Part shown: in pieces, positions 25,636 to 34,056 of the stretch | Layout of the letters: every line of letters starts with the position of its first letter | Position numbering within the stretch: position 1 is the stretch's first letter | Assembly: GCA_964399955.1 (NCBI GenBank) | Contig: CAYNST010000017.1 | Coordinates: 1 to 43,840 of the forward strand | Length of the DNA: 43,840 bases | Direction: 5' to 3' | DNA from: CAYNST01 sp964399955 | GTDB taxonomy: Bacteria; Pseudomonadota; Gammaproteobacteria; Pseudomonadales; Cellvibrionaceae | The notes under the pieces: model-generated | Told to the model about the DNA's origin: nothing | What the model saw: the letters and a program-made list of their open reading frames with translations, nothing else | The model's database searches: none | Position numbers and translations under genes: made by a program

Positions 25636-27033
25636 TCAAGCTTCAGTCGCGAGTTTACGCTGCCAGTTCAGTTTTTTCTCGATGGCGGAGATCATCATTC
25701 CGGCGATGTCACGCCCCGTGGCTGTTTCTATGCCTTCCAGCCCCGGTGATGAATTTACCTCCAGCAACAAAGGCCCTCGTGAGGAGCGAATGATGTCTAC
25801 GCCAGCGACTGCAAGATCCAAAGTTTTGGCCGCTTTGAGGGCCAGTTTTCGTTCTTCCGGTGTTATCTTGGCTACAGATGCGCTGCCGCCCTGATGCAGA
25901 TTTGCTCTAAATTCACCGGGGGCTGCCTTTCGCACAATGCTTGCCACCACTTTACCATCGATAACAAACAACCGAAGATCTTTACCGTCAGCTTCTTTGA
26001 TGAATTCTTGCACCAGCAAGTTGACCTGCAGCGACTTGAACGCGTTGATGACGCTTTCGGCAGCCTTTTTGGTTTCTGCCAGGACAACGCCCCTGCCCTG
26101 AGCGCCTTCCAGCAATTTTACAATGAGAGGCGCTCCACCAACCATTTCTATGAGATCACTGGTATCAATGGGCGAATTGGCAAAGCCGGTAACCGGAATG
26201 TCCAGGCCGCTTTTCAACAACAACTGCAAAGAGAATAGCTTATCGCGAGACTGTGTGATTGCTGCGGAGGAGTTCAAGGGAAAGGTGTTCAGGCTTTCAA
26301 ATTGCCGAGTGAGCGCGCACCCGTAGAAAGTCATACTGGGACGGATGCGGGGAATCACCGCGTCTAGACTGCCCAGGATATTTCCTCCTCGATAATGAAT
26401 TTCAGGCGTCACGGCGTCCATCTTCATATAGCAGTGCTTGATGTTCAAAAACATCATTTTATGACCGCGGTCTTCGCCCGCCTCTATGATCCGGCGATTG
26501 CTGTACAGGGTGGGATCGCTGGCCAGCAGGCCAATGGTCAACCCCTTCTGATCGGCAGACTCGTAGCGGCCGTATATTTCCTCCAGCGCTGAAGGGTCCA
26601 TACGTCCCCGCAAAAAACTGACCGAGGGGTCCACCAACATTCGCCCTACCATGGCCTCCCGGCCAAGCAGCATTCGATAACCCATGGAGTCCCGGTTGGT
26701 GAGCGTCACCTCAACCTCCCAGGTTGAGGTGCCCAAAGACAGAGGCACCTTGATAACCAACCGTTTCTCGGATTCGCCACTGGAGCTTCGCACTGTTCGC
26801 CGGTCTACCACCTCCGCCTCGCAGCGCACCACCGTGCGGCGATTCTCCTGTAGAGGATGCACCTCAAAGGTGACCCAGTTGATACCGTTGCGTTTGAACG
26901 TATTGATGTTGACAGCATGCACGGACGACGTTTTCGCACCCGAGTCAACCCGGGCCTTGATCGCGGGGATGCCTAAGCTAGGAAAGGAGCACCACTCTTC
27001 ACTGCCAATCAGCATCTTGTCTTCCAAAACCAT
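25636..27033 (-). CDS. Fusion of a RimB/Zn-protease-like (retropepsin-type) domain with a RimK-like ATP-grasp ligase
   Basis: A 465-aa protein. Residues about 8-150 match the retropepsin-like family often called ATP-dependent zinc protease or RimB: the active-site block is RVDSGAKTSSVHA with D30, followed by GREAMVGRMLVDP-type end. Residues about 165-455 match RimK/LysX ATP-grasp ligases that add glutamate to C-termini (ribosomal protein S6 in the best-known case): PLIVKLLEGAQGRGVVLAE, LLVQEFIKEADGKDLRLFVI, GGSASVAKITPEE and LLLEVNSSPGLEG. In Pseudomonas these are separate genes that act together. Start is ATG 27033; an ATG six codons later is also possible. It diverges from slyD. Confidence 0.88.
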   Translation of the reverse strand: MVLEDKMLIGSEEWCSFPSLGIPAIKARVDSGAKTSSVHAVNINTFKRNGINWVTFEVHPLQENRRTVVRCEAEVVDRRTVRSSSGESEKRLVIKVPLSLGTSTWEVEVTLTNRDSMGYRMLLGREAMVGRMLVDPSVSFLRGRMDPSALEEIYGRYESADQKGLTIGLLASDPTLYSNRRIIEAGEDRGHKMMFLNIKHCYMKMDAVTPEIHYRGGNILGSLDAVIPRIRPSMTFYGCALTRQFESLNTFPLNSSAAITQSRDKLFSLQLLLKSGLDIPVTGFANSPIDTSDLIEMVGGAPLIVKLLEGAQGRGVVLAETKKAAESVINAFKSLQVNLLVQEFIKEADGKDLRLFVIDGKVVASIVRKAAPGEFRANLHQGGSASVAKITPEERKLALKAAKTLDLAVAGVDIIRSSRGPLLLEVNSSPGLEGIETATGRDIAGMMISAIEKKLNWQRKLATEA

Positions 27034-27255
27034 AAGAACGTCTCTTTATAAGTGTCAATCGTTTTTCATGATGGTTCTCAGATGGCGGCGGCCAGTTTTG
27101 CACCTGAGCATGCCTACATACGGTAGAACCGGAATTCCGCTTGAATTGAAAACGGGCTTACTTTCATAGAGCCCGCGTTGGCGAATATTTTTCAACGGCG
27201 TGCGCACGGTCGGCCAATCCAGCCAATTATGCCTCAGCGACCCACAGTAACAACC

Positions 27256-27282
27256 TTTGAAGCTCCAGGTTTGTTCTATAAT
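27256..27282 (+). promoter_or_regulatory. Putative slyD promoter
   Basis: A perfect -10 TATAAT (27277-27282) is preceded at 15 bases by TTTGAA (27256-27261). The predicted start of transcription lies about 25 bases before the slyD ATG. The -35 and spacing are not ideal. Confidence 0.5.
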
Positions 27283-27313
27283 CTCGCCTTTTGCAAATCA
27301 ACGGGACCCCCAT

Positions 27314-27799
27314 ATGAAAATAGAGAAGAACAAAGTTGCCACCTTTGTATATCAGTTAAGTGAACACGGCGGAGAGCCGCTGGAGAGCAATAATCAGGAA
27401 ATGCCCCTGGCCTACCTCCACGGACACGGAAACCTGCTGCCCGCGCTCGAGTCCGCTCTTGAGGGCTTGCAAGCCGGAGACTCTAAAACCGTCACTCTGC
27501 CACCCGAGGACGCATACGGGCCAAGGCGAGACAATCTAACGCAAAGAGTACCGGTAAAGCACCTGTTGAGTAAGCACAAGCGGCTTCAGCCTGGCACCCT
27601 GGTGAAAGTACAAACCGAGAAAGGTCCAGCTAATGCGCGAGTGGTGAAGTCGGGCAAATTCATGGTGGATGTGGATTTCAACCACCCGTTTGCGGGCAAA
27701 ACACTGGTGTTTGACGTTACCGTTGACAGCGTTCGCGATGCTACAGAAGAAGAGCTTGCGCATCGCCATGCACACGGCGCCGGTGGGCACCACCACTAG
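27314..27799 (+). CDS. slyD: FKBP-type peptidyl-prolyl isomerase SlyD
   Basis: A 161-aa prolyl isomerase and chaperone. The FKBP half opens with KIEKNKVATFVYQL and continues with LAYLHGHGNLLPALESALEGL; the inserted flap region and the closing VFDVTVDSVRDATEEEL block are typical for SlyD. A short His-rich tail (HRHAHGAGGHHH) should bind nickel and other metals. I start at ATG 27314 because the protein then begins as other SlyD do; an upstream ATG in frame (27257) overlaps the promoter. Confidence 0.94.
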   Translation: MKIEKNKVATFVYQLSEHGGEPLESNNQEMPLAYLHGHGNLLPALESALEGLQAGDSKTVTLPPEDAYGPRRDNLTQRVPVKHLLSKHKRLQPGTLVKVQTEKGPANARVVKSGKFMVDVDFNHPFAGKTLVFDVTVDSVRDATEEELAHRHAHGAGGHHH

Positions 27800-27858
27800 C
27801 GCATTAATCCGCGAGCACTGCTGTGACTATTCTGCTTGCGTCCAGATGAACTCACAGC

Positions 27859-27912
27859 CAGGCCAAAGGAGGTCCTGCACAGGTAACAACCTGCCCCGAT
27901 CACTTTGGCCTG
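27859..27912. repeat. Nested inverted repeat downstream of slyD
   Basis: CAGGCCAAAG (27859-27868) pairs perfectly with CTTTGGCCTG (27903-27912). The loop contains a second hairpin, CAGGT AACA ACCTG (27880-27893). There is no T run, so it is a poor terminator; it may be the 3' end structure of the slyD message or part of a structured RNA. Confidence 0.45.
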
Positions 27913-28274
27913 CGCTAACACGCCTGCACCTGGTCTGCTACGGCTTCAACTGAACAACCGCAATCCGGCCTGCCTTCACAAGACGAACGCAAAAAGCTCT
28001 TGAAACCTCGGCTTGTTCTAAAAAGCAACTCATATCCACATAAAAATTGGGCAAGAGTTAGTTTGCACTAACCTTTTATGCACAATGCAGGGGCATATAG
28101 CAAGAACTCAGTTCAACCTTGACGCGCAATGTCATATTTTGTTATTCAAGCCAGGCGGACATCTTAACCTGTTGTTTTTTAAGGGGTTTTTAGCTAGGTT
28201 AAAAATTAACCGATCTGTTGGGGCACCAGCGGCTACGGGCCTTTGCCGCAGTTCCTAAGAAGCTATCCACCTTG

Positions 28275-28294
28275 TTATCCACAGGTTCTGTGGA
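28275..28294 (+). promoter_or_regulatory. DnaA box overlapping an inverted repeat
   Basis: TTATCCACA (28275-28283) is a perfect DnaA box. It overlaps the inverted repeat TCCACAG GTT CTGTGGA (28278-28294). Box-like variants CTATCCACC and TTATCCGGT lie nearby at about 28263 and 28425. The repeat sits where the -35 of the promoter at 28301-28309 would be, so it could be an operator. Confidence 0.5.
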
Positions 28295-28300
28295 CACTTT

Positions 28301-28500
28301 TGATAGAATGCCGCCGCCGAAGCCTTCTTAAAAATGCAATATCGGTGCAATAGTTTGTTATATAAAATTGATATTACAAATTAATTTTTATGTCCCTTTA
28401 GGAATATAGGGGGCCCTTGGATTGTTATCCGGTGGACCACCTGGGGACAACTTCCGCACTTGATGCAGAAGCGTCGCGCGCGGTGGCCGCCGTTATTTTT
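28301..28500 (+). ncRNA. Candidate small RNA with extended -10 promoter
   Basis: TGATAGAAT (28301-28309) is an extended -10 followed by a GC-rich stretch GCCGCCGCC, as in growth-rate-controlled promoters. About 190 bases downstream, GCGG TGG CCGC is followed after three bases by a T-rich run (about 28484-28500), which could terminate. Between them GTTATCC / GGACAAC (28424-28451) encloses a smaller hairpin GGTG GAC CACC. No open frame is convincing. The whole is an inference from signals, and coordinates are approximate. Confidence 0.28.
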
Positions 28501-28544
28501 TGCTGCGGCTGCGCAAATCCACGCAAGCGGATCTGTTTGCTCGT

Positions 28545-29444
28545 TCAAACCAACCCTTGAATCTGGACAACTTGTGCATCATTTGTACTCGCCTCCGCAA
28601 CTGCAGGCTCGACATTGCCGGCGGCGGTCGGAACAGGACCTGAGCGATCCAGACGCAGGTTGACGAAGTCAAACAGGTTGGTGTCCGCCAGCTGAGAGGG
28701 AGATACACGTTGTAACGCGGAGAATATCGTCTCTACCCGGCCAGGACTCTGTTTATCCCAGCTCTGCAACATGTCCTTGATGACCTGGCGCTGCAAATTC
28801 TCCTGAGAGCCGCAGAGGTTGCAAGGAATTATCGGAAAAGCCCTCTGGGCAGCATAACGGGCAATATCGCGCTCGCGGCAATAGGCCATGGGCCTGATGA
28901 TGATATTGCGTTTGTCGTCCGACAGGAGCTTCGGCGGCATGCCCTTGAGCCGACCCCCATAAAAGAGATTCAGGAACAAGGTCTCAACGATGTCGTCTTT
29001 GTGGTGTCCCAGCGCAATCTTGGTTGCGCCTATCTCCTCAGCAAATCCATACAGGGTGCCACGGCGCAATCTGGAGCAGAGGCCGCAGGTGGTTTTGCCA
29101 TCGGGGATTACCGACTTGACGATACTGTAAGTGTCGCGCTCCACAATATGGAACGGTATGTCCAGAGCCGACAAATAGTCGGGTAACACATGCTCGGGAA
29201 AGCCGGGCTGCTTTTGGTCCAAATTTACCGCAATCAGCTCAAACTGCACGGGCGCAGACTTCTGCAGGCTGATCAATATATCAAGCATGGTGTAGGAGTC
29301 TTTACCTCCAGATAGACACACCATGATTCGGTCGCCGGCCTCGATCATGTTGAAGTCAGCTATGGCACTGCCTACCTGGCGACGCAGACGTTTCTGCAGT
29401 TTGTTGTATTCCAGACGCTCTTTACGTTCGTGAAGCTCTGACAT
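28545..29444 (-). CDS. ttcA: tRNA 2-thiocytidine synthetase TtcA
   Basis: Makes 2-thiocytidine at position 32 of certain tRNAs using ATP and a [4Fe-4S] cluster. The PP-loop SGGKDS is at 45-50; cluster cysteines are C120 and C123 (CGLC) and a second pair C208 and C211 (CNLC). The length of 299 aa is normal, with a C-terminal tail of low conservation. A strong GGAGGGGG lies before the ATG. A promoter is visible upstream at 29469-29497. Confidence 0.96.
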   Translation of the reverse strand: MSELHERKERLEYNKLQKRLRRQVGSAIADFNMIEAGDRIMVCLSGGKDSYTMLDILISLQKSAPVQFELIAVNLDQKQPGFPEHVLPDYLSALDIPFHIVERDTYSIVKSVIPDGKTTCGLCSRLRRGTLYGFAEEIGATKIALGHHKDDIVETLFLNLFYGGRLKGMPPKLLSDDKRNIIIRPMAYCRERDIARYAAQRAFPIIPCNLCGSQENLQRQVIKDMLQSWDKQSPGRVETIFSALQRVSPSQLADTNLFDFVNLRLDRSGPVPTAAGNVEPAVAEASTNDAQVVQIQGLV

Positions 29445-29468
29445 GGTTCCCCCTCCAAAGATGGCGGC

Positions 29469-29497
29469 ATTGTACGGATTTTGCTCCGCAGTTGGAA
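29469..29497 (-). promoter_or_regulatory. Putative ttcA promoter
   Basis: On the minus strand TTCCAA (29492-29497) and TACAAT (29469-29474) are spaced by 17 bases, about 25 bases before the ttcA start. The -35 is weak. Confidence 0.4.
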
Positions 29498-29628
29498 TTT
29501 GATCTTTAGCGGCTAAGCGCTAATTCGCAACAAATGGCCTGATCAAGCAGTAACAGGTACGCTCTTTGCTGCAGACACTGAAAACCCCCATGCGTCAAAA
29601 GCTGGACGCAACCAGGAGTTGCCCAACC

Positions 29629-30438
29629 ATGTTTGCCGATCTTATGCCCGAATACTGGCAGGCCGTGTGCAGATACCTGCCTGCCCGCTTCACTGCCCAC
29701 AGTCCAATCGCTCGGCCGAGCACACCCAGCTTTAGCTGGAGCATCGAAGAAAGCGCGGTACTGCGGGCGCATTTAGGCCGGCCATGCTATTTTGCCGGCT
29801 CAAGCAATTCGTTGAAGACAGCCCTGCTTCATTTTGAGTCGCACAGTCCCACCCTGCTGTTTGACGCATGCTGGCCGAACGCCGCCGCCAATGAGGCTTT
29901 ACTGGTGCAACCGCTGACTATCCGCCTGCAGCATGACGGCCAGATTCTGCTTCTTCAGTTGCACGGGCAGGAGGTGCTGCCATTAAAAAGCGGGCCACTC
30001 CTGCGGTTGCGGGTGGTGCAACATGAGTTGAAAGCGGTGCAGTACCAAAGCTGCCACTTCGAGCCCCACTGCGCACCGTCCGCAGAATTTTTACTCCCCT
30101 GCGAGGGCCTCTGGCGGGGCCGTCTCATCACCCTGTCTGAAGAGGGGCTGACCCTGGATAGCCTGCAAACCAATCTGCCGCCGCCGGGCGGTCGTGGCGA
30201 GTGCCTGCTGAATTTTGGCGATGACCTGAAAATGACACTGCCTGTTATCCTGCGCAGTCGGCGAATTCTCCGCAGCCCCCATCGGCACGCACGCCTGACA
30301 CTTGACCTTGCAGACCTGAGCGCGACTGAGCGGCAACAACTGGACTCACTGCGGCGCTTGCTTATGGCTTGTGGATCACCGACGGCGGGTTACAATGCCG
30401 GCTTTTCGGTGCCCTTTGCCAATGCCTTTGAACAGTGA
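29629..30438 (+). CDS. PilZ-like domain protein
   Basis: About 269 aa. The last 120 residues (FLLPCEGLWRGRLITLSEEGLTLD through the ARLTLDLADLSATERQQLDSLRRLL block) have the shape of a YcgR/PilZ-type barrel, but the RxxxR half of the cyclic-di-GMP motif is not visible and only an LSEEGL segment resembles the D/NxSxxG half. Cyclic-di-GMP binding is therefore doubtful. The N-terminal half is unrecognised. I chose ATG 29629 because AGGAG lies 10 bases upstream; the frame is open from TTG 29566. Its 3' end overlaps the bioA start by 17 bases. Confidence 0.6.
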   Translation: MFADLMPEYWQAVCRYLPARFTAHSPIARPSTPSFSWSIEESAVLRAHLGRPCYFAGSSNSLKTALLHFESHSPTLLFDACWPNAAANEALLVQPLTIRLQHDGQILLLQLHGQEVLPLKSGPLLRLRVVQHELKAVQYQSCHFEPHCAPSAEFLLPCEGLWRGRLITLSEEGLTLDSLQTNLPPPGGRGECLLNFGDDLKMTLPVILRSRRILRSPHRHARLTLDLADLSATERQQLDSLRRLLMACGSPTAGYNAGFSVPFANAFEQ

Positions 30439-31720
30439 AGAGATATTACAGTTAGACCGAGCCCATATATGGCACCCCTACGCGTCCCTGGACCCCGAAC
30501 AACCGCTCTACGCGGTCCGCAGTGCCGCCGGAGTGCACCTGTCGCTTGCCGATGGCCGTCAGCTGGTCGATGGCATGGCCTCCTGGTGGAGCGCAATTCA
30601 CGGCTATAACCATCCAGCGCTGAATGCTGCTGTCTACCAACAGACGCAAGCCATGGCGCATGTCATGTTCGGTGGGCTCACCCATGAACCCGCCGCCAGG
30701 CTGGCCGCCAAACTGGTGGAAATCACCCCCGCGGGATTGAACCGGGTATTTTTTGCAGATTCCGGATCGGTGGGGGTGGAAGTGGCCATCAAGATGGCCC
30801 TGCAGTTCTGGCTTTCGCGGAATAGGCCGCAGAAACACCGCATGTTGAGTTTAAAGAAGGGGTATCACGGCGACACGCTCGGTGCCATGTCCATTTGCGA
30901 TCCGGTCACCGGGATGCACCACTTATTCAGTAAGCTGTTGCCTGAAAACCTGTTTGCTGATGCGCCCGAATGCCGGTTTGGTGAAGCCTGCACGGCAGAA
31001 CATTTAGCGTCTATTACATCCTTGCTGGAACAACATGCGGATTCTTTGGCGGCCGTTGTTCTGGAACCCATAGTGCAGGGCGCAGGCGGAATGCGCTTTT
31101 ATTCGGCCGATTATTTGCGCAGTGTGAAGGCGTTATGCCAGCAGTACGACGTTCTGCTGATTGCCGATGAAATTGCAACCGGCTTTGGCCGCACCGGCAA
31201 GCTGTTTGCCTGCGAGCATGCGGCCGTGGCGCCGGACATTCTCTGCCTGGGCAAAGCGCTGACCGGCGGCTACATGACCTTGTCGGCAACACTGTGCACA
31301 GATCGGGTGGCTCAGGGTATTTGTGCGGGCGAAGCCGGGGTGTTCATGCACGGCCCCACGTTCATGGCCAACCCATTGGCGTGTTCTGTTGCACTCGCCA
31401 GCCTGGAGCTGCTGCTGGCTGGCGACTGGCAGTCCAAAGTCGCCGCAATCGAGGCCCAGCTCGGTGAGGAATTGGCCCCTTGCGCAGCCTTGCCCGGCGT
31501 CAAAGACGTCAGGGTGCTGGGGGCAATTGGCGTCATAGAACTTGCTCAGCCGGTTGACATGAAGCGCCTGGTGCCAATGCTGGTAGACGCAGGCATTTGG
31601 ATTAGGCCCTTCGGCAAACTCGTTTACACCATGCCGCCCTACATAATCCGCCCGCCAGAGCTTTCTCGGATTACTCAGGGCCTGTACACCCAGTTGAAGC
31701 GCTATTTGGCGAGCGATTGA
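30422..31720 (+). CDS. bioA: Adenosylmethionine-8-amino-7-oxononanoate aminotransferase BioA
   Basis: PLP enzyme of biotin synthesis that uses S-adenosylmethionine as amino donor to make 7,8-diaminopelargonate. Key blocks are HIWHPYASL near the start, GMASWWSAIHGYNHPALN, FADSGSVGVEVAIKMALQFW, KKGYHGDTLGAMS, LIADEIATGFGRTG and the PLP lysine in LGKALTGGYMTLSAT. From ATG 30422 the protein is 432 aa and aligns with E. coli BioA from its first residues. It stands alone here, with no other bio gene, and converges with trpS. Confidence 0.95.
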   Translation: MPLNSEEILQLDRAHIWHPYASLDPEQPLYAVRSAAGVHLSLADGRQLVDGMASWWSAIHGYNHPALNAAVYQQTQAMAHVMFGGLTHEPAARLAAKLVEITPAGLNRVFFADSGSVGVEVAIKMALQFWLSRNRPQKHRMLSLKKGYHGDTLGAMSICDPVTGMHHLFSKLLPENLFADAPECRFGEACTAEHLASITSLLEQHADSLAAVVLEPIVQGAGGMRFYSADYLRSVKALCQQYDVLLIADEIATGFGRTGKLFACEHAAVAPDILCLGKALTGGYMTLSATLCTDRVAQGICAGEAGVFMHGPTFMANPLACSVALASLELLLAGDWQSKVAAIEAQLGEELAPCAALPGVKDVRVLGAIGVIELAQPVDMKRLVPMLVDAGIWIRPFGKLVYTMPPYIIRPPELSRITQGLYTQLKRYLASD

Positions 31721-31784
31721 AAAACCGTGAACTAAACGGCTGACGTTGATAGGCAGCAAAAAACCGGTGTAACCCAATAACGGG

Positions 31785-32795
31785 CTAAGCTGACAGAGGG
31801 CTGATGCCCACGGCGTGGCGCACCTTGCGCAGCATGTCCGCGCTTTGCTCCCGCGCCCTGGATGCGCCGCGCAGTAAAATGCCCTCCAATTCGGCGGGAT
31901 TGTTCATCAAGCGTTCGTACTCCTGCCGCGCCGGCGCAAGTTCGGCGTTGATCAATTCAAAAAGTTCTTTTTTGGCCTGCCCCCAGGCAATGCCTGCGTC
32001 AAATTTTTGCCGCATATCTTCCACCTGCCCCGCCGAAGCAAAAGACTGCCATATTTGGAAGACGGTGGAACTCGCCGCATCTTTTGGTTCGCCCGGTTCC
32101 AAAAGGTTGGTCTTGATTTTGTTGATCTGCTTCTGCAGTTGTTTTTCGGGTAAAAACAGCGGGATGGTGTTGTTGTAACTCTTGCTCATCTTGCGCCCAT
32201 CCAGCCCCTGCAGTATCTGGCCGTGCTCCTGAATGACCATTTCTGGCAGAGTAAAAGTGGGACCGTAGATATGATTGAAGCGTTGAGCAATGTCGCGGGC
32301 AATCTCCAGGTGCTGTGTCTGGTCCTTGCCAACCGGTACATGAGTGGCGTTGAACATCAGAATGTCGGCCGCCATTAGCACGGGGTAACTGAAAAGACCC
32401 ATGGTGATGCCGTAATCCGCGTCCTGCTGCTCACGCAGGTTATCATCCACAGCCGCTTTATACGCATGCGCCCGATTCATCAGGCCCTTGGCCGCGACGC
32501 AGTTGAGAATCCAGCAGAGCTCGGAGATTTCCGGCACATCGGATTGACGATAAAACACCACCTTATCGGGATTCAGCCCCAATGCCAGCCAAGTAGCCGC
32601 AATCTCCCGCGTGGACTGCCGAATGCGCTCCGGTTCGTGACACTTTATCAGTGCGTGCAGGTCAGCAAGAAAAAAATAAGCGTCAATGTCTTGCCGCTGA
32701 CTGGCGGCAATAGCGGGGCGGATGGCGCCAACATAGTTGCCCAAGTGTGGCGTGCCGGTGGTCGTTATACCAGTGAGATAGCGCTTCAGGGTCAT
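31785..32795 (-). CDS. trpS: Tryptophanyl-tRNA synthetase TrpS
   Basis: Class I synthetase that charges tRNA-Trp. The HIGH-type motif is TPHLGNYVGA (about 15-24) and KMSKS is present in LDGRKMSKSYNN. The length is 336 aa from ATG 32795, where the protein begins MTLKRYLTGITTTGTPHLG as Pseudomonas-type TrpS do; the frame is open 11 codons further. Single gene, convergent with bioA. Confidence 0.95.
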   Translation of the reverse strand: MTLKRYLTGITTTGTPHLGNYVGAIRPAIAASQRQDIDAYFFLADLHALIKCHEPERIRQSTREIAATWLALGLNPDKVVFYRQSDVPEISELCWILNCVAAKGLMNRAHAYKAAVDDNLREQQDADYGITMGLFSYPVLMAADILMFNATHVPVGKDQTQHLEIARDIAQRFNHIYGPTFTLPEMVIQEHGQILQGLDGRKMSKSYNNTIPLFLPEKQLQKQINKIKTNLLEPGEPKDAASSTVFQIWQSFASAGQVEDMRQKFDAGIAWGQAKKELFELINAELAPARQEYERLMNNPAELEGILLRGASRAREQSADMLRKVRHAVGISPLSA

Positions 32796-32938
32796 AGGAA
32801 TCAATCGTGAGCTGCAAAAGCCCACCATGATACCCGTTTGCCCGTCCCATTCAAAGCCGAGGCCCGGCTGCCTGAGCCGAACTACATGGCTTGATCAGCG
32901 TAGTGTAGTGGGTCACAGCCCAGACTGAATCTTGGCAA

Positions 32939-33988
32939 TCAGGCGCGGAGTAATTGCGCATCCCGGCACTGGCTCTTGAGCAGCATTGCGTTGAATCCAG
33001 CCTGGCAGAGTAGGTAAACCGCTACGTTCGCACGCCCGCCAGCATCATCAGCCACCAAATAGGTGTGCTCCTTCACCAGATGAGGCATGGCTCGGCGCAG
33101 ACGGGACAGCGGAACATTGACGCTGCCGGGTTGATGAAAGGCGCGAAACTCAATAGGCATGCGCACATCCAGTAGCTCAAACGGCTGGCTCAGCCCTTGT
33201 ACTTGCTCGGCCTCAATCGTCTGCAGGACGCTGTTTTTCAACAATTCTGAAAAATCTTCGGCACTGAGTCGCTTCAACAGTCCATTGGAGGTCATGGTCA
33301 CGGACGCGTTGCGCACCGAGTCACTGATCAGAGCTTCTTCACCAAAGTATTGCCCGGCTTTTAGCTCGGTGCAGATACTGCCGGCACAGTCCGTCACAAG
33401 AGCAGTGCCTGCCGCAAGAACGTAAAAGTAGTCGCCTCTGCCACCTTCCCGAATAATTCGTTGTCCTTTTTTAACAAAGACGTTTTCAAACTTCTTGAAC
33501 AACTCCTGCAACTGCGGCAAAGGCACGCGATTTAGGATTGGAGACTGAAGCAGACAGCTCATCCAGTCCTGGCCCTCGCTAGCCTCGCTGACTTCCATCT
33601 GGCCCGTATCCTCGGATGTGGGTTCCAGCTCCTGCATAAACGCGCGCTGGCTCGCCGCCACAAGCGCCTCAACCGTTTGCACAGGTATGGTGAAGAAAGT
33701 TACGGGCGTCTTGGCTATGGCAGAGACCGTAGTCGGCTCCTCGGAATTGAGTGTGAACTTGGCTCGCTTAGATCCTCCCAGCACCCTTTCTACATCAAAC
33801 TCGTTATTGATCAGGTTGATCTCGCCGTCAACCAGGAAATAGAACTCCTGCAGCGACTTGCCCCGCTTGAAAACGATGGTGCCCTTCTTTGCAGACATCG
33901 GCCGTGCTTTTAGGGCAGCTTGTGACAAAAATGGTCCATCCAGAACATCAAATAATGGAAACCGCCGCAACACTTCTTCTTTGATCAT
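32939..33988 (-). CDS. Tandem cyclic-nucleotide-binding domain protein with C-terminal inactive rhodanese
   Basis: A 349-aa cytoplasmic protein. Domain 1 (about 8-110) is a cyclic-nucleotide-binding fold with a poor phosphate-binding cassette. Domain 2 (about 145-250) has a good cassette, FGEEALISDSVRNASV (215-230), with the Glu and R226 that usually contact the nucleotide. Residues about 262-345 form a rhodanese-like domain (LLDVRMPIEF, GSVNVPLSRL), but the active-site loop reads VADDAGGRA (312-320) with no cysteine, so sulfur transfer is unlikely. No DNA-binding domain is visible. GGAGG lies seven bases before the ATG. It is a likely second-messenger sensor with unknown output. Confidence 0.85.
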   Translation of the reverse strand: MIKEEVLRRFPLFDVLDGPFLSQAALKARPMSAKKGTIVFKRGKSLQEFYFLVDGEINLINNEFDVERVLGGSKRAKFTLNSEEPTTVSAIAKTPVTFFTIPVQTVEALVAASQRAFMQELEPTSEDTGQMEVSEASEGQDWMSCLLQSPILNRVPLPQLQELFKKFENVFVKKGQRIIREGGRGDYFYVLAAGTALVTDCAGSICTELKAGQYFGEEALISDSVRNASVTMTSNGLLKRLSAEDFSELLKNSVLQTIEAEQVQGLSQPFELLDVRMPIEFRAFHQPGSVNVPLSRLRRAMPHLVKEHTYLVADDAGGRANVAVYLLCQAGFNAMLLKSQCRDAQLLRA

Positions 33989-34056
33989 GCACTGTCCTCC
34001 GCTTTGAGGTAAGTTTTGACCAAAATTGTCAGTGTTGCCAGTAACCGCTTAGACTA

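Larger units (their letters stand above)
27800..28544. other. 745-base intergenic region between convergent slyD and ttcA, no recognised gene
   Basis: Unusually long for a gap between two gene ends. AT content is high from about 28000 to 28420. It contains a long inverted repeat (27859-27912), TTAACC/GGTTAA palindromes near 28169-28211, a DnaA box in an inverted repeat (28275-28294), an extended -10 promoter (28301-28309) and a hairpin with a T run near 28500. No frame with convincing coding signal was found. Confidence 0.6.

Noticed and set aside
28160..28510. Chromosomal origin of replication
   Set aside because: Only one perfect DnaA box is present and dnaA, dnaN, rpmH, mnmG and gyrB are not in the window.
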